A stretch of 64,000 nt of DNA from Scrofimicrobium sp. R131 (GTDB taxonomy: Bacteria; Actinomycetota; Actinomycetes; Actinomycetales; Actinomycetaceae). Shown here in pieces: positions 27,149 through 36,142 of the stretch (positions are counted from its first letter, which is position 1; the number at the start of each line of letters is the position of its first letter). A model generated the notes under the pieces. It made no database searches. It was not told the DNA's origin and worked only from the letters and a program-made list of their open reading frames with translations. The stretch covers positions 682,001-746,000 of the forward strand of contig NZ_CP138335.1 in assembly GCF_040256745.1 (NCBI RefSeq), read 5' to 3'. The position numbers and the translations under genes were made by a program.

Positions 27149-28132
27149 ATGGACGCCAAATCGCCCGAAGAATTGGCGGCGGACCCAAGCACGCCAGCGC
27201 GCGTTTTGTACGAACTCGCGATCTCTGATCCGCAGCTGCGCCCCCAGATCGCGGCCCATCCGAACGCATATCAAGGGCTGCTGGATTGGCTCGGCACCTT
27301 AGGCGACCCAGCAGTGGACGCTGCGCTGGCTGAGCGTGTGACAGGAGACTATGTTGAGGAGAGCCAAACCACGGACTCTGCGGAGACTCATTCAGCAGCC
27401 CCGGCACCGGTGCGCCAGTCGGTCATGCCCAATGGGCCTCGAGCCGTTCCAGCAGTTCAGGTCTCGCCGCCGGTGGCGCCCGCTCCTAGTCCAGTGGAAG
27501 AGCCTGAGAGCCACAGCGGGCGAACTCTGATTATCATTCTGCTGAGTTTGCTGGCACTGGCCGCTGTCGCAGCCATCGTGCTGTTGTTCTTGAACCTGGG
27601 CCGCTCCGAGGAGACCCCCACCAGTGGGGCACCTGTTGCCACGCCCGCACCGAGTGAGACAACCACTCCCTCGGCCACCCCCACCCCCTCGCCAACTGAG
27701 ACTCCCACTCCAACACCCAGTCCAACGGCGATCAAATACCCGGCTCCGGCCAATGCGGTTGCTTCTGACTGGTTTATTTCCCCTTCGGGGAACATCGCGT
27801 GCCGACTGGGGGACGACTCGGCCACCTGTACCATCTACGAGAACGACTACCAGGCTGTTGGGTTGGCTAACTGTGGAGCAGCCCCAACCACAATTAGCAT
27901 CACCGAGACTGGTGCTGGTCTGGCCTGCAGCACTCCCTCGGTGGCGCCCGACGGCAGTCAGGGAGTATTGCAGTACAACACGTCTGCAGCTCGGGGCAAC
28001 GTGGCGTGCACGTCCACCGACATGGGGATGATGTGCTGGAACCAGGTCACGGGTGACTCGTTCGCATTGGCTCGGAGCGGGTGGACCAGTCGTACGAGCG
28101 GGCCCATCTCCCCGGACGACTTCGGTTGGTGA
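27149..28132 (+). CDS. Membrane protein with LRV repeat and secreted C-terminal domain
   Basis: 327 residues from ATG 27149 with AGGAGG 5 bases upstream. Residues 1-60 are an LRV (leucine-rich variant) segment: AADPSTPARVLYELAISDP and then LRPQIAAHPNAYQGLLDWL. A Pro/Ala linker leads to one membrane helix (about 130-152, LIIILLSLLALAAVAAIVLL). After a Thr/Pro-rich outer stalk comes a Cys-containing domain starting FISPSGNIACRLGDDSATC, which resembles DUF6636-like secreted domains. The LRV part would be cytoplasmic and the Cys domain outside. Function unknown. Confidence 0.8.
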   Translation: MDAKSPEELAADPSTPARVLYELAISDPQLRPQIAAHPNAYQGLLDWLGTLGDPAVDAALAERVTGDYVEESQTTDSAETHSAAPAPVRQSVMPNGPRAVPAVQVSPPVAPAPSPVEEPESHSGRTLIIILLSLLALAAVAAIVLLFLNLGRSEETPTSGAPVATPAPSETTTPSATPTPSPTETPTPTPSPTAIKYPAPANAVASDWFISPSGNIACRLGDDSATCTIYENDYQAVGLANCGAAPTTISITETGAGLACSTPSVAPDGSQGVLQYNTSAARGNVACTSTDMGMMCWNQVTGDSFALARSGWTSRTSGPISPDDFGW

Positions 28133-28144
28133 CTTCGGGTTTAT

Positions 28145-28168
28145 TTATTCACAGAATCACTGTAATAA
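28145..28168. promoter_or_regulatory. Imperfect inverted repeat upstream of the DUF2249 gene
   Basis: TTATTCACAG and CTGTAATAA form an imperfect dyad around AATCA in an AT-rich patch, with AATAATAG as a likely -10 region. It could be an operator for a redox or nitrogen-oxide regulator, since DUF2249 proteins often go with such control. Confidence 0.35.
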
Positions 28169-28219
28169 TAGAGGGGTGCCGGAACTCGGCTCCAATCCGA
28201 TGCAGAAGAGGTACTCCCG

Positions 28220-28519
28220 ATGAGTGAACAAGAACTGAACCTATCCGAGAAGCCCAAGACCGGTGGGTGCGCCTGCGGTGGACATGACACCGTTGACCTG
28301 CCACTGCTGGATGTACAGCTGATCCCCCACGAGATCCGCCATGCGACCATCTTTGGTGCTTTGGCGGGGATCCGTCCCGGACGTGGGCTGATCATTCAGG
28401 CTACCCACAACCCGGTTCCGCTCCTCCGCCAGCTCGAAGAGATGCAGCCCGGGGTATACGCAGTTGAATACCTGCAGGAGGGTCCGGAAATCTGGCAGAT
28501 CAAGTTCACGCTGAACTAA
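28220..28519 (+). CDS. DUF2249 domain protein
   Basis: 99 residues. After an N-terminal GGCACGGHDTVDLPLLD segment with a Cys-x-Cys pair and a His, the core LIPHEIRHATIFGALAGIRP, then QATHNPVPLLRQLEEMQPG and EIWQIKFTL, is the DUF2249 fold. The family is linked to haemerythrin-like and nitric-oxide or redox-stress proteins and is related to the TusA/SirA fold. It stands alone with its own terminator. Confidence 0.85.
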   Translation: MSEQELNLSEKPKTGGCACGGHDTVDLPLLDVQLIPHEIRHATIFGALAGIRPGRGLIIQATHNPVPLLRQLEEMQPGVYAVEYLQEGPEIWQIKFTLN

Positions 28520-28531
28520 CTGATCGCTGTC

Positions 28532-28574
28532 AAGCCGGGCGGGCTCCCCACAAAGGGGGCCCGCCCGGCTTTTC
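28532..28574 (+). terminator. Strong intrinsic terminator after the DUF2249 gene
   Basis: AAGCCGGGCGGGC pairs with GCCCGCCCGGCTT around a C/A/G loop, followed by TTTCGTT. Confidence 0.9.
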
Positions 28575-28957
28575 GTTGGTGGCGTAACTGGGGGAGTGAA
28601 AGACATGTGTTTGGTGGAGGGAGGCGGCCCCCCGACGACTTTCGGCGCAATTGGGCCGTGTTTGATACCCGTTCCCGTTGGTGATGGGGACACCTCTGTT
28701 GGTTGGGCAAAGCTAGTGGGGTGGAAAACCGTCCGGCAGTTCTGCGCGGGGGAGCGAACAGGGCTAGGCTCACCTCACAGAGGCAATTTGGCAGCTGAGC
28801 GACAACATAAGCGGACGGTGCCGGAAGCTAGGAAGCACTGATCCGGGCTTTGAAGACTCTGCGAACCGCTGGAGTTCGTTGGGTATGGCCTGGGGCAGAC
28901 AGCAAGTCCGTGCAATTGAGCCGGCTGCCCCCTAATTGGAGATAGGAAGATTTACAT
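28575..28957. other. Intergenic region, no supported gene
   Basis: About 380 bases. I see no credible open frame. The end carries the ribosome binding region GGAGATAGGAAG of the next gene. Confidence 0.45.
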
Positions 28958-29536
28958 ATGACCACAATCGGTTTCGTTGGTGCCGGCAACATTGGTTCGC
29001 AGGTTGCACGTCAGGCGGTCAAGCATGGTTACGATGTCGTGTTGAGTAACTCGCGGGGGCCTGAGACGCTTGCCGATTTGGTCGCCGAGTTGGGCGATCA
29101 TGCGCGGGCGGCCACCACTGCTGAAGCAGCGGAAGCGGGAGATCTGGTAGTGGTAAGCGTGCCTTACGGTGCCATTGAGGCAGTGCCTGCGGCGCCCCTA
29201 GCCGGCAAAGTCATTATCGATACTACCAACTACTTCCCTCCTCGTGACGGTAATATTGCTGAGCTTGACGACGAGCGGGAGTCAGAAGCCGGGCGGGTCC
29301 AGCGCCACTTTGCGGACTCTCGAGTGGTGAAGACATTTAACCGCATTCTTGCAGCCGAGATCACCAGCACCGCCCGTGACCAGGGAGCGGCTGACCGTCG
29401 CGCGTTGACTATCTTTGGCGACGACGCGGAAGCAAAGCAGCTGGTAACTAAGTTTGTTGACTCGATTGGCTTCGACGTTGTAGATGGGGGATCGCTTGAT
29501 GATAGTCGGAGCGTGCAGCCTAACTCCCAGGGGTAG
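28958..29536 (+). CDS. NADP/F420-dependent oxidoreductase-like protein
   Basis: 192 residues. The Rossmann start MTTIGFVGAGNIGSQVARQA binds NAD(P). Then VVLSNSRGPETLADLVAEL, VVSVPYGAIEAVP, VIIDTTNYFPPRDG and VVKTFNRILA follow, the pattern of the F420H2:NADP oxidoreductase-like family. The family's C-terminus normally continues past the LxxSWR-type motif for 15-25 residues. Here it ends SLDDSRSVQPNSQG, so it is slightly shortened, perhaps by a stop mutation. Function is probably a small-substrate reductase. Confidence 0.82.
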   Translation: MTTIGFVGAGNIGSQVARQAVKHGYDVVLSNSRGPETLADLVAELGDHARAATTAEAAEAGDLVVVSVPYGAIEAVPAAPLAGKVIIDTTNYFPPRDGNIAELDDERESEAGRVQRHFADSRVVKTFNRILAAEITSTARDQGAADRRALTIFGDDAEAKQLVTKFVDSIGFDVVDGGSLDDSRSVQPNSQG

Positions 29537-30068
29537 GTGCGAGCAGGCCGACAGTGATGAGGCTGGGTATCGATTGAGGTGAATGCGACGACGCCTGCAG
29601 CCGGATTCCTAAAGTACGTGGTGCGGGCAGGAATGCCATATGTCGTTGTGGTTGGCTCCAAGGGAGGGGTTCTCTGCTCACGCGGGTGCCGCTTTGGGGG
29701 TCACAGTGACCATGACTCGGCAAAAGACCGGCCTGTGTAATTGCTTCGAAGAGACCACTGTAAGAGGCCTCCCGAGACTAGCCAAATCCTCGTGTCACGC
29801 CACCACAGTGGAGATACTATTGGTGACGACTACCCCTTTCCAGGGCTTTCTCCTGCATCGGCGATGCCATTAGCACTGCAACTAGGACATTGGCGTAGGA
29901 AGCAACGATACCCTGTCGAGTGCCCCAGGTTTTCGGTGGACTCCCTGGAATCTTGGCAAGGTCTCCCAACTGGTGCCAGTGTTCAACGGATGCACACTGT
30001 CAAAAGCAGGAGCCTGCTATCCGCACTTCTGGTACCCTTGGACAGGCGTGATGGTGTGCGCAGCATGG
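29537..30068. other. Region between the oxidoreductase and the type II-C array
   Basis: About 530 bases with no supported gene. The last 100 bases before the first repeat lie at the old (trailer) end of the array. I saw no intact extra repeat there. Confidence 0.45.
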
Positions 30069-33000
30069 GCTGGGAATCAGTCGATCCTCCCTTTGATAGA
30101 CTCGTGGACGAACGGTGGCATTCAGGAAACTGGCTGGGAATCAGTCGATCCTCCCTTTGATAGACTCGGATCCCGGTCATCGATACTGATTTTCGCGCTG
30201 GGAATCAGTCGATCCTCCCTTTGAAAGACTCGGGGAACGCTTTAAACCCGGCCATCAGTGGCTGGGATTCAGTCGATCCTCCCTTTGATGGACTCGACAC
30301 CCAGTGCGCCCAGGCGAGCGGCTTGCTGGGAATCAGTCGATCCTCCCTTTGATAGACTCGCGCTGGTCCTGCGCGCGGTGCACGCGGGGCTGGGAATCAG
30401 TCGATCCTCCCTTTGATAGACTCGCAGCTGGATAGTGACAGCCTCACTCACTGCTGGGAATCAGTCGATCCTCCCTTTGATAGACTCGACTCGCAGACAA
30501 ACTCGTTGAAAACGAGGCTGGGAATCAGTCGATCCTCCCTTTGATAGACTCGTCAGATGCGCGAGGTGACTAACGGGAAGGCTGGGAATCAGTCGATCCT
30601 CCCTTTGATAGACTCGTGCACGGCCTTCGCTGGCCATCCGAGGGGCTGGGAATCAGTCGATCCTCCCTTTGATAGACTCGCAGGACAGGTGGTGCCCCCA
30701 AAATCCAGGCTGGGAATCAGTCGATCCTCCCTTTGATAGACTCGACGCGCTGGTCGCACATGTGATCGAGCAGCTGGGAATCAGTCGATCCTCCCTTTGA
30801 TAGACTCGCTCTTCGACAAATGGTGAGCACGACACAGCTGGGAATCAGTCGATCCTCCCTTTGGTAGACTCGTATGGCGCACCGTATTGCCACGGATCAC
30901 GCTGGGAATCAGTCGATCCTCCCTTTGATAGACTCGATTAGCGGTCGCGACCGAAACGCCTTTAGCTGGGAATCAGTCGATCCTCCCTTTGATAGACTCG
31001 GCCGACACCCTGGGTGTGCCCCGCATGGGCTGGGAATCAGTGGATCCTCCCTTTGATTGACTCGCGGACCGCAGGCACACTCGCTGACACGGGCTGGGAA
31101 TCAGTCGATCCTCCCTTTGATAGACTCGCTAGGCATCAGACGGTTCGACACCGACAAACTGGGAATCAGTCGATCCTCCCTTTGATAGACTCGAAAGGCA
31201 AGCAAGCATTGAAGGATGCCTGCTGGGAATCAGTCGATCCTCCCTTTGATAGACTCGCCCTCCGACGAGGCGATCTACAGAATGGGCTGGGAATCAGTCG
31301 ATCCTCCCTTTGATAGACTCGGTCCCATTCCTCATCCACCCAGAAGCGCGCTGGGAATCAGTCGATCCTCCCTTTGATAGACTCGCACCGCAACCGTGGG
31401 GCCGCCAGCATACGCTGGGAATCAGTCGATCCTCCCTTTTATAGACTCGGTGATTGATCGGCCTGGTGTTGGTGTGCGCTGGGAATCAGTCGATCCTCCC
31501 TTTGATAGACTCGCCACCACGTCAAAGTCGTCACCGCGCACGCTGGGAATCAGTCGATCCTCCCTTTGATAGACTCGAGTCGGCAATTACTTGGAGTGAC
31601 GACGCGCTGGGAATCAGTCGATCCTCCCTTTGATAGACTCGATCGCGGGGGCCGGGGCAGGCCCCACCCGCTGGGAATCAGTCGATCCTCCCTTTGATAG
31701 ACTCGAATCGTCCGTGTGACCGGCTCGTACGGGGCTGGGAATCAGTCGATCCTCCCTTTGATAGACTCGTGCGCCGCGCGTTCAACACATGCTGCGTGCT
31801 GGGAATCAGTCGATCCTCCCTTTGATAGACTCGGCTTCCGACGCTGGCGCGCCACACCAGCGCTGGGAATCAGTCGATCCTCCCTTTGATAGACTCGGTC
31901 CCGTTCGAGGAGGCGCAGCGGCAGGGCTGGGAATCAGTCGATCCTCTCTTTGATAGACTCGTGTTACTCCGGCGGACGCGGCGGCAACCGCTGGGAATCA
32001 GTCGATCCTCCCTTTGATAGACTCGCAGAATGCGCACGTCCTCGACCCGGAAGGCTGGGAATCAGTCGATCCTCCCTTTGATAGACTCGGCTGACTAGTG
32101 AACACCGCCTGCCCGGTGCTGGGAATCAGTCGATCCTCCCTTTGATAGACTCGCCGAGCCCCTCGCAGATCCGCCGAACATGCTGGGAATCAGTCGATCC
32201 TCCCTTTGATAGACTCGCACACGGCCCGCGAGAACGGCGACTTCGGCTGGGAATCAGTCGATCCTCCCTTTGATAGACTCGTCGATGGGGGTGCGGTTGA
32301 TCTGCTGGAGCTGGGAATCAGTCGATCCTCCCTTTGATAGACTCGGCCCGCTCCGCCGCCCACACCGCCCAAAGCTGGGAATCAGTCGATCCTCCCTTTG
32401 ATAGACTCGACCTGCTACGCAGGACTCACCCGGGCATGCTGGGAATCAGTCGATCCTCCCTTTGATAGACTCGCATCCCACGCGGCAGACCAATCCCCCT
32501 GGCTGGGAATCAGTCGATCCTCCCTTTGATAGACTCGCGAAGCGATCACCAGCCCGCCCGAGCACGCTGGGAATCAGTCGATCCTCCCTTTGATAGACTC
32601 GCCGAGCCCCTCGCAGATCCGCCGAACATGCTGGGAATCAGTCGATCCTCCCTTTGATAGACTCGTCGATGGGGGTGCAGTTGATCTGCTGGAGCTGGGA
32701 ATCAGTCGATCCTCCCTTTGATAGACTCGGACTGGTTGGCGAGGTTTGTGCCGTGGCGCTGGGAATCAGTCGATCCTCCCTTTGATAGACTCGCCTGTCT
32801 CCTGGTTGTGTCTGCTTTTTGGCTGGGAATCAGTCGATCCTCCCTTTGATAGACTCGCCCATGCGGCGGCCAGGCCAATCAGCGCGCTGGGAATCAGTCG
32901 ATCCTCCCTTTGATAGACTCGACGGATCCCCGAACTCGTCCGGCCCCCCGCTGGGAATCAGTCGATCCTCCCTTTGATAGACTCGCACCGAGGTCGTTCC

Positions 33001-34842
33001 AGTTGTTGCTCAGGCTGGGAATCAGTCGATCCTCCCTTTGATAGACTCGCACCGAGGTCGTTCCAGTTGTTGCTCAGGCTGGGAATCAGTCGATCCTCCC
33101 TTTGATAGACTCGTACGTGGTGCGCGGCAAAGGGAACCCCGGCTGGGAATCAGTCGATCCTCCCTTTGATAGACTCGGGATGAGCCGCTTTGCTACCGGT
33201 GCGGGGCTGGGAATCAGTCGATCCTCCCTTTGATAGACTCGGCGAAGTGGCGCACACGGTAGCGCAGGTGCTGGGAATCAGTCGATCCTCCCTTTGATAG
33301 ACTCGCTCGATGTCATACGCCGCGGAGATCACGGCTGGGAATCAGTCGATCCTCCCTTTGATAGACTCGGTTGGACCCCCGCTATTTTAGGGATTATGCT
33401 GGGAATCAGTCGATCCTCCCTTTGATAGACTCGCGGCGTCCGCGCGGCCTTGATCCGCTCTGCTGGGAATCAGTCGATCCTCCCTTTGATAGACTCGCGG
33501 ACGCGCTCATGGTGTCTAGTGGGGGGCTGGGAATCAGTCGATCCTCCCTTTGATAGACTCGCGGACGCGCTCATGGTGTCTAGTGGGGGGCTGGGAATCA
33601 GTCGATCCTCCCTTTGATAGACTCGCAGGGAATCGGCGATCTTTCGGACGGTGGCTGGGAATCAGTCGATCCTCCCTTTGATAGACTCGACCCAAGCGGA
33701 ACTGCCGGCCTTAACTCGCTGGGAATCAGTCGATCCTCCCTTTGATAGACTCGGTGATTGATCGGCCTGGTGTTGCTGTGCGCTGGGAATCAGTCGATCC
33801 TCCCTTTGATAGACTCGAGCCGTGAGAGTAGGGACTAGCCACCCGGCTGGGAATCAGTCGATCCTCCCTTTGATAGACTCGTTGTGGGGACGGGTGTGCG
33901 TCCACCTGCGCTGGGAATCAGTCGATCCTCCCTTTGATAGACTCGGTGGGTACTAGTGGGTCGTCTCCGAGGAGCTGGGAATCAGTCGATCCTCCCTTTG
34001 ATAGACTCGGCTAGGAAGCCCGGCCACGGCCAGGAACGCTGGGAATCAGTCGATCCTCCCTTTGATAGACTCGCGAACGGGTCCGAGGTGACAGCCCACG
34101 AGCTGGGAATCAGTCGATCCTCCCTTTGATAGACTCGTGCCGTGGGGCAGACTGAGGGCCGCTTCGCTGGGAATCAGTCGATCCTCCCTTTGATAGACTC
34201 GCCCACCGGCCAGCAGGAATCAGCCCCAGGCTGGGAATCAGTCGATCCTCCCTTTGATAGACTCGGACCGCATCATCGGGCTACTACAAGCAGAGCTGGG
34301 AATCAGTCGATCCTCCCTTTGATAGACTCGCCCGTTATCCTCACACCGGTACTTCTCCGCTGGGAATCAGTCGATCCTCCCTTTGATAGACTCGCTCGTC
34401 GCGTAGTCAGACGATGATCTCGGCTGGGAATCAGTCGATCCTCCCTTTGATAGACTCGCCCCAACCAGCCGGTCACCCTGCCACGTGCTGGGAATCAGTC
34501 GATCCTCCCTTTGATAGACTCGCCGGCCCGCCTCCGTGTTCTGATCGAGGGCTGGGAATCAGTCGATCCTCCCTTTGATAGACTCGTGGTCCTTGGAGTT
34601 GTATGAGCAGGCCAGCTGGGAATCAGTCGATCCTCCCTTTGATAGACTCGCGTCACGTCCCTGCTGTCACTCCTGGCTGCTGGGAATCAGTCGATCCTCC
34701 CTTTGATAGACTCGATTTCGCGAACACACGATCTGGCGAGTAGCTGGGAATCAGTCGATCCTCCCTTTGATAGACTCGTCTGCGGGCACGTCTTCCAGAC
34801 GGAAAAGCTGGGAATCAGTCGATCCTCCCTTTGATAGACTCG
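30069..34842 (+). CRISPR. Type II-C CRISPR array, 75 repeats and 74 spacers
   Basis: 36-base repeats begin GCTGGGAATCAGTC and end TTTGATAGACTCG, with a period of 64. All spacers are 28 bases except two of 29 (ending at 31157 and 34294). The tracrRNA anti-repeat pairs with the repeat 5' end only if the array is read on the plus strand, toward cas2. Variant repeats occur only among the first 30 (starting at 30197, 30261, 30837, 31029, 31158, 31414, 31926), so the old end is on the left and the young end is next to cas2. Several spacers are duplicated. Confidence 0.98.
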
Positions 34843-34890
34843 AGGGGAGGAGTTTTTCCTTGCTGGTGTAAGGCAAACTGCCAGTCAGAG

Positions 34891-35211
34891 TCAGAAAAAA
34901 GCAAGCTGTTGTGGCGTTTCCTCAGGCGGGACTGACTCTGCGGCCACAAATCTGAAAGCAGTAGCCCATTGACGATCGGTGATGTGGACGATGCGAACTT
35001 CTCCACCATCTGGTAGGGCGCGCTTGATGCGATTAATTGTCCCGTGGTTGTTGGTCCCAGTAGGTAGATACCTGGTGTATACGGAGAACTGGAGCATAGT
35101 ATACCCAGAATCAAGCAGAAGCTTCCTGAACTGGGATGCTTGCCGTCGTTGCTCTTTGGTTGCGACCGGAAGATCGAACATAACAATTGACCACATCGGA
35201 TCGTCACTCAT
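34891..35211 (-). CDS. cas2: CRISPR-associated endoribonuclease Cas2
   Basis: 106 residues from ATG 35211 (MSDDPMWSIVMFDLPVATKE), overlapping the cas1 stop by 8 bases. A longer frame to 35289 lies inside cas1 and is not used. The beta strand with FDLP holds the conserved Asp. The RKLLLDSGYTMLQFSVYTRY block is the Cas2 ferredoxin-like core. With Cas1 it forms the spacer-integration complex. The stop is only 48 bases from the last repeat, so the leader is short or overlaps the gene end. Confidence 0.95.
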   Translation of the reverse strand: MSDDPMWSIVMFDLPVATKEQRRQASQFRKLLLDSGYTMLQFSVYTRYLPTGTNNHGTINRIKRALPDGGEVRIVHITDRQWATAFRFVAAESVPPEETPQQLAFF

Positions 35212-36142
35212 TGCAGGTCGCCAGACCCAGGTTTCCACCCCAATAATTGACATTAACTCTGGCAACGTCGCCCTCATAATAACGGCCAACCGCCTGAGCT
35301 AGTCTTTCAAACTCAGCTGCGACCGATAGTCCCGTGGATGTGAACTGACGGTCAATAGAGCTCACCAGTAATCGTTTGACGCCTGGAGCTTCAGGACTAG
35401 ATCCTCCGGGTAGTCCAGCAGTAATCTGGTCAACGACTGGTCGAAAAGGCTCGATCAGATCGTCCACTAGGTTGAACGCATTTGATCTACCTCGGTGGAA
35501 GACACCTATTGTGGGGCTCAAACCAGCTGAAAACACAGCACGAATCCCAACTCCACGAAGAATAGCGTAGCCATAGTCCAGACACGCGTTTGCACCTTCT
35601 CCCGAGCCAGGCTGTCTGGCGAAGGATTGGTCTGCATAAAGACATTCCCAGTAAAGTCGCGCTGCTTGGGCTTCGAGATTACCCGGGTCCCCCGACCTGA
35701 CTTGTCTAGCCAGGTTTTCGAGGGTAGGTGCCCCTCTTCGCTCCAATGCCTTCAAGACATTAGCTTGGCCGCGTATCTTTGCTTTGACAATGCTTGCCCA
35801 AAGGGCCTTTTTCTTGGGCTGTGAGGCAGCTACCTGTGCCGCAGTGCGTGCACCAACACGAGTGTGTTTGCCCCAAGTATGCAAAGCTGAGACTGGGATG
35901 CGCCGCCAGTCTGTGACCAATACAGCCACATCGTTGTTCGCGAGCAAGTGGAGGACTCCGGTAGAAAGTTGGGTGCTTGGCCCAACCAACAGCACTGCCA
36001 ACTCCGCGACCGGCAGATAAGTTGGTTGCCTATCGGCAGCTTCAACCAGAATCTGTCCACGTAGTGAGCGAATTGAGCATTGTAGATCAGAACAGTCAGC
36101 AACCCTCCACTGCAACGCCATTGCTATCGTTCTGCCGTCCAC
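35204..36142 (-). CDS. cas1: CRISPR-associated integrase Cas1 (type II)
   Basis: 312 residues from 36142, or 305 from ATG 36121 (MALQWRVADCS), which begins 2 bases after the cas9 stop and may be the true start. Catalytic residues are visible: Glu in GNLEAQAARLYWE, His in SPTIGVFHRGRSNAFNLVDD, and the acidic pair in DDLIEPFRPVVD. It integrates new spacers with Cas2. It overlaps cas2 by 8 bases. No csn2 or cas4 is present, which makes the locus II-C. Confidence 0.95.
   Translation of the reverse strand: MDGRTIAMALQWRVADCSDLQCSIRSLRGQILVEAADRQPTYLPVAELAVLLVGPSTQLSTGVLHLLANNDVAVLVTDWRRIPVSALHTWGKHTRVGARTAAQVAASQPKKKALWASIVKAKIRGQANVLKALERRGAPTLENLARQVRSGDPGNLEAQAARLYWECLYADQSFARQPGSGEGANACLDYGYAILRGVGIRAVFSAGLSPTIGVFHRGRSNAFNLVDDLIEPFRPVVDQITAGLPGGSSPEAPGVKRLLVSSIDRQFTSTGLSVAAEFERLAQAVGRYYEGDVARVNVNYWGGNLGLATCNE

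Noticed and set aside
30069-34842. Several 60-99 codon open frames inside the type II-C array on both strands
   Set aside because: They are translations of the repeat (ESVDPPFDRL or SLSKGGSTDSQ) joined through spacers, with no ribosome binding sites.
30069-34842. Self-targeting of the local phage fragments by the II-C spacers
   Set aside because: Scanning by eye I found no spacer matching the 22.5-25.6 kb phage DNA. A proper alignment would be needed to exclude it.
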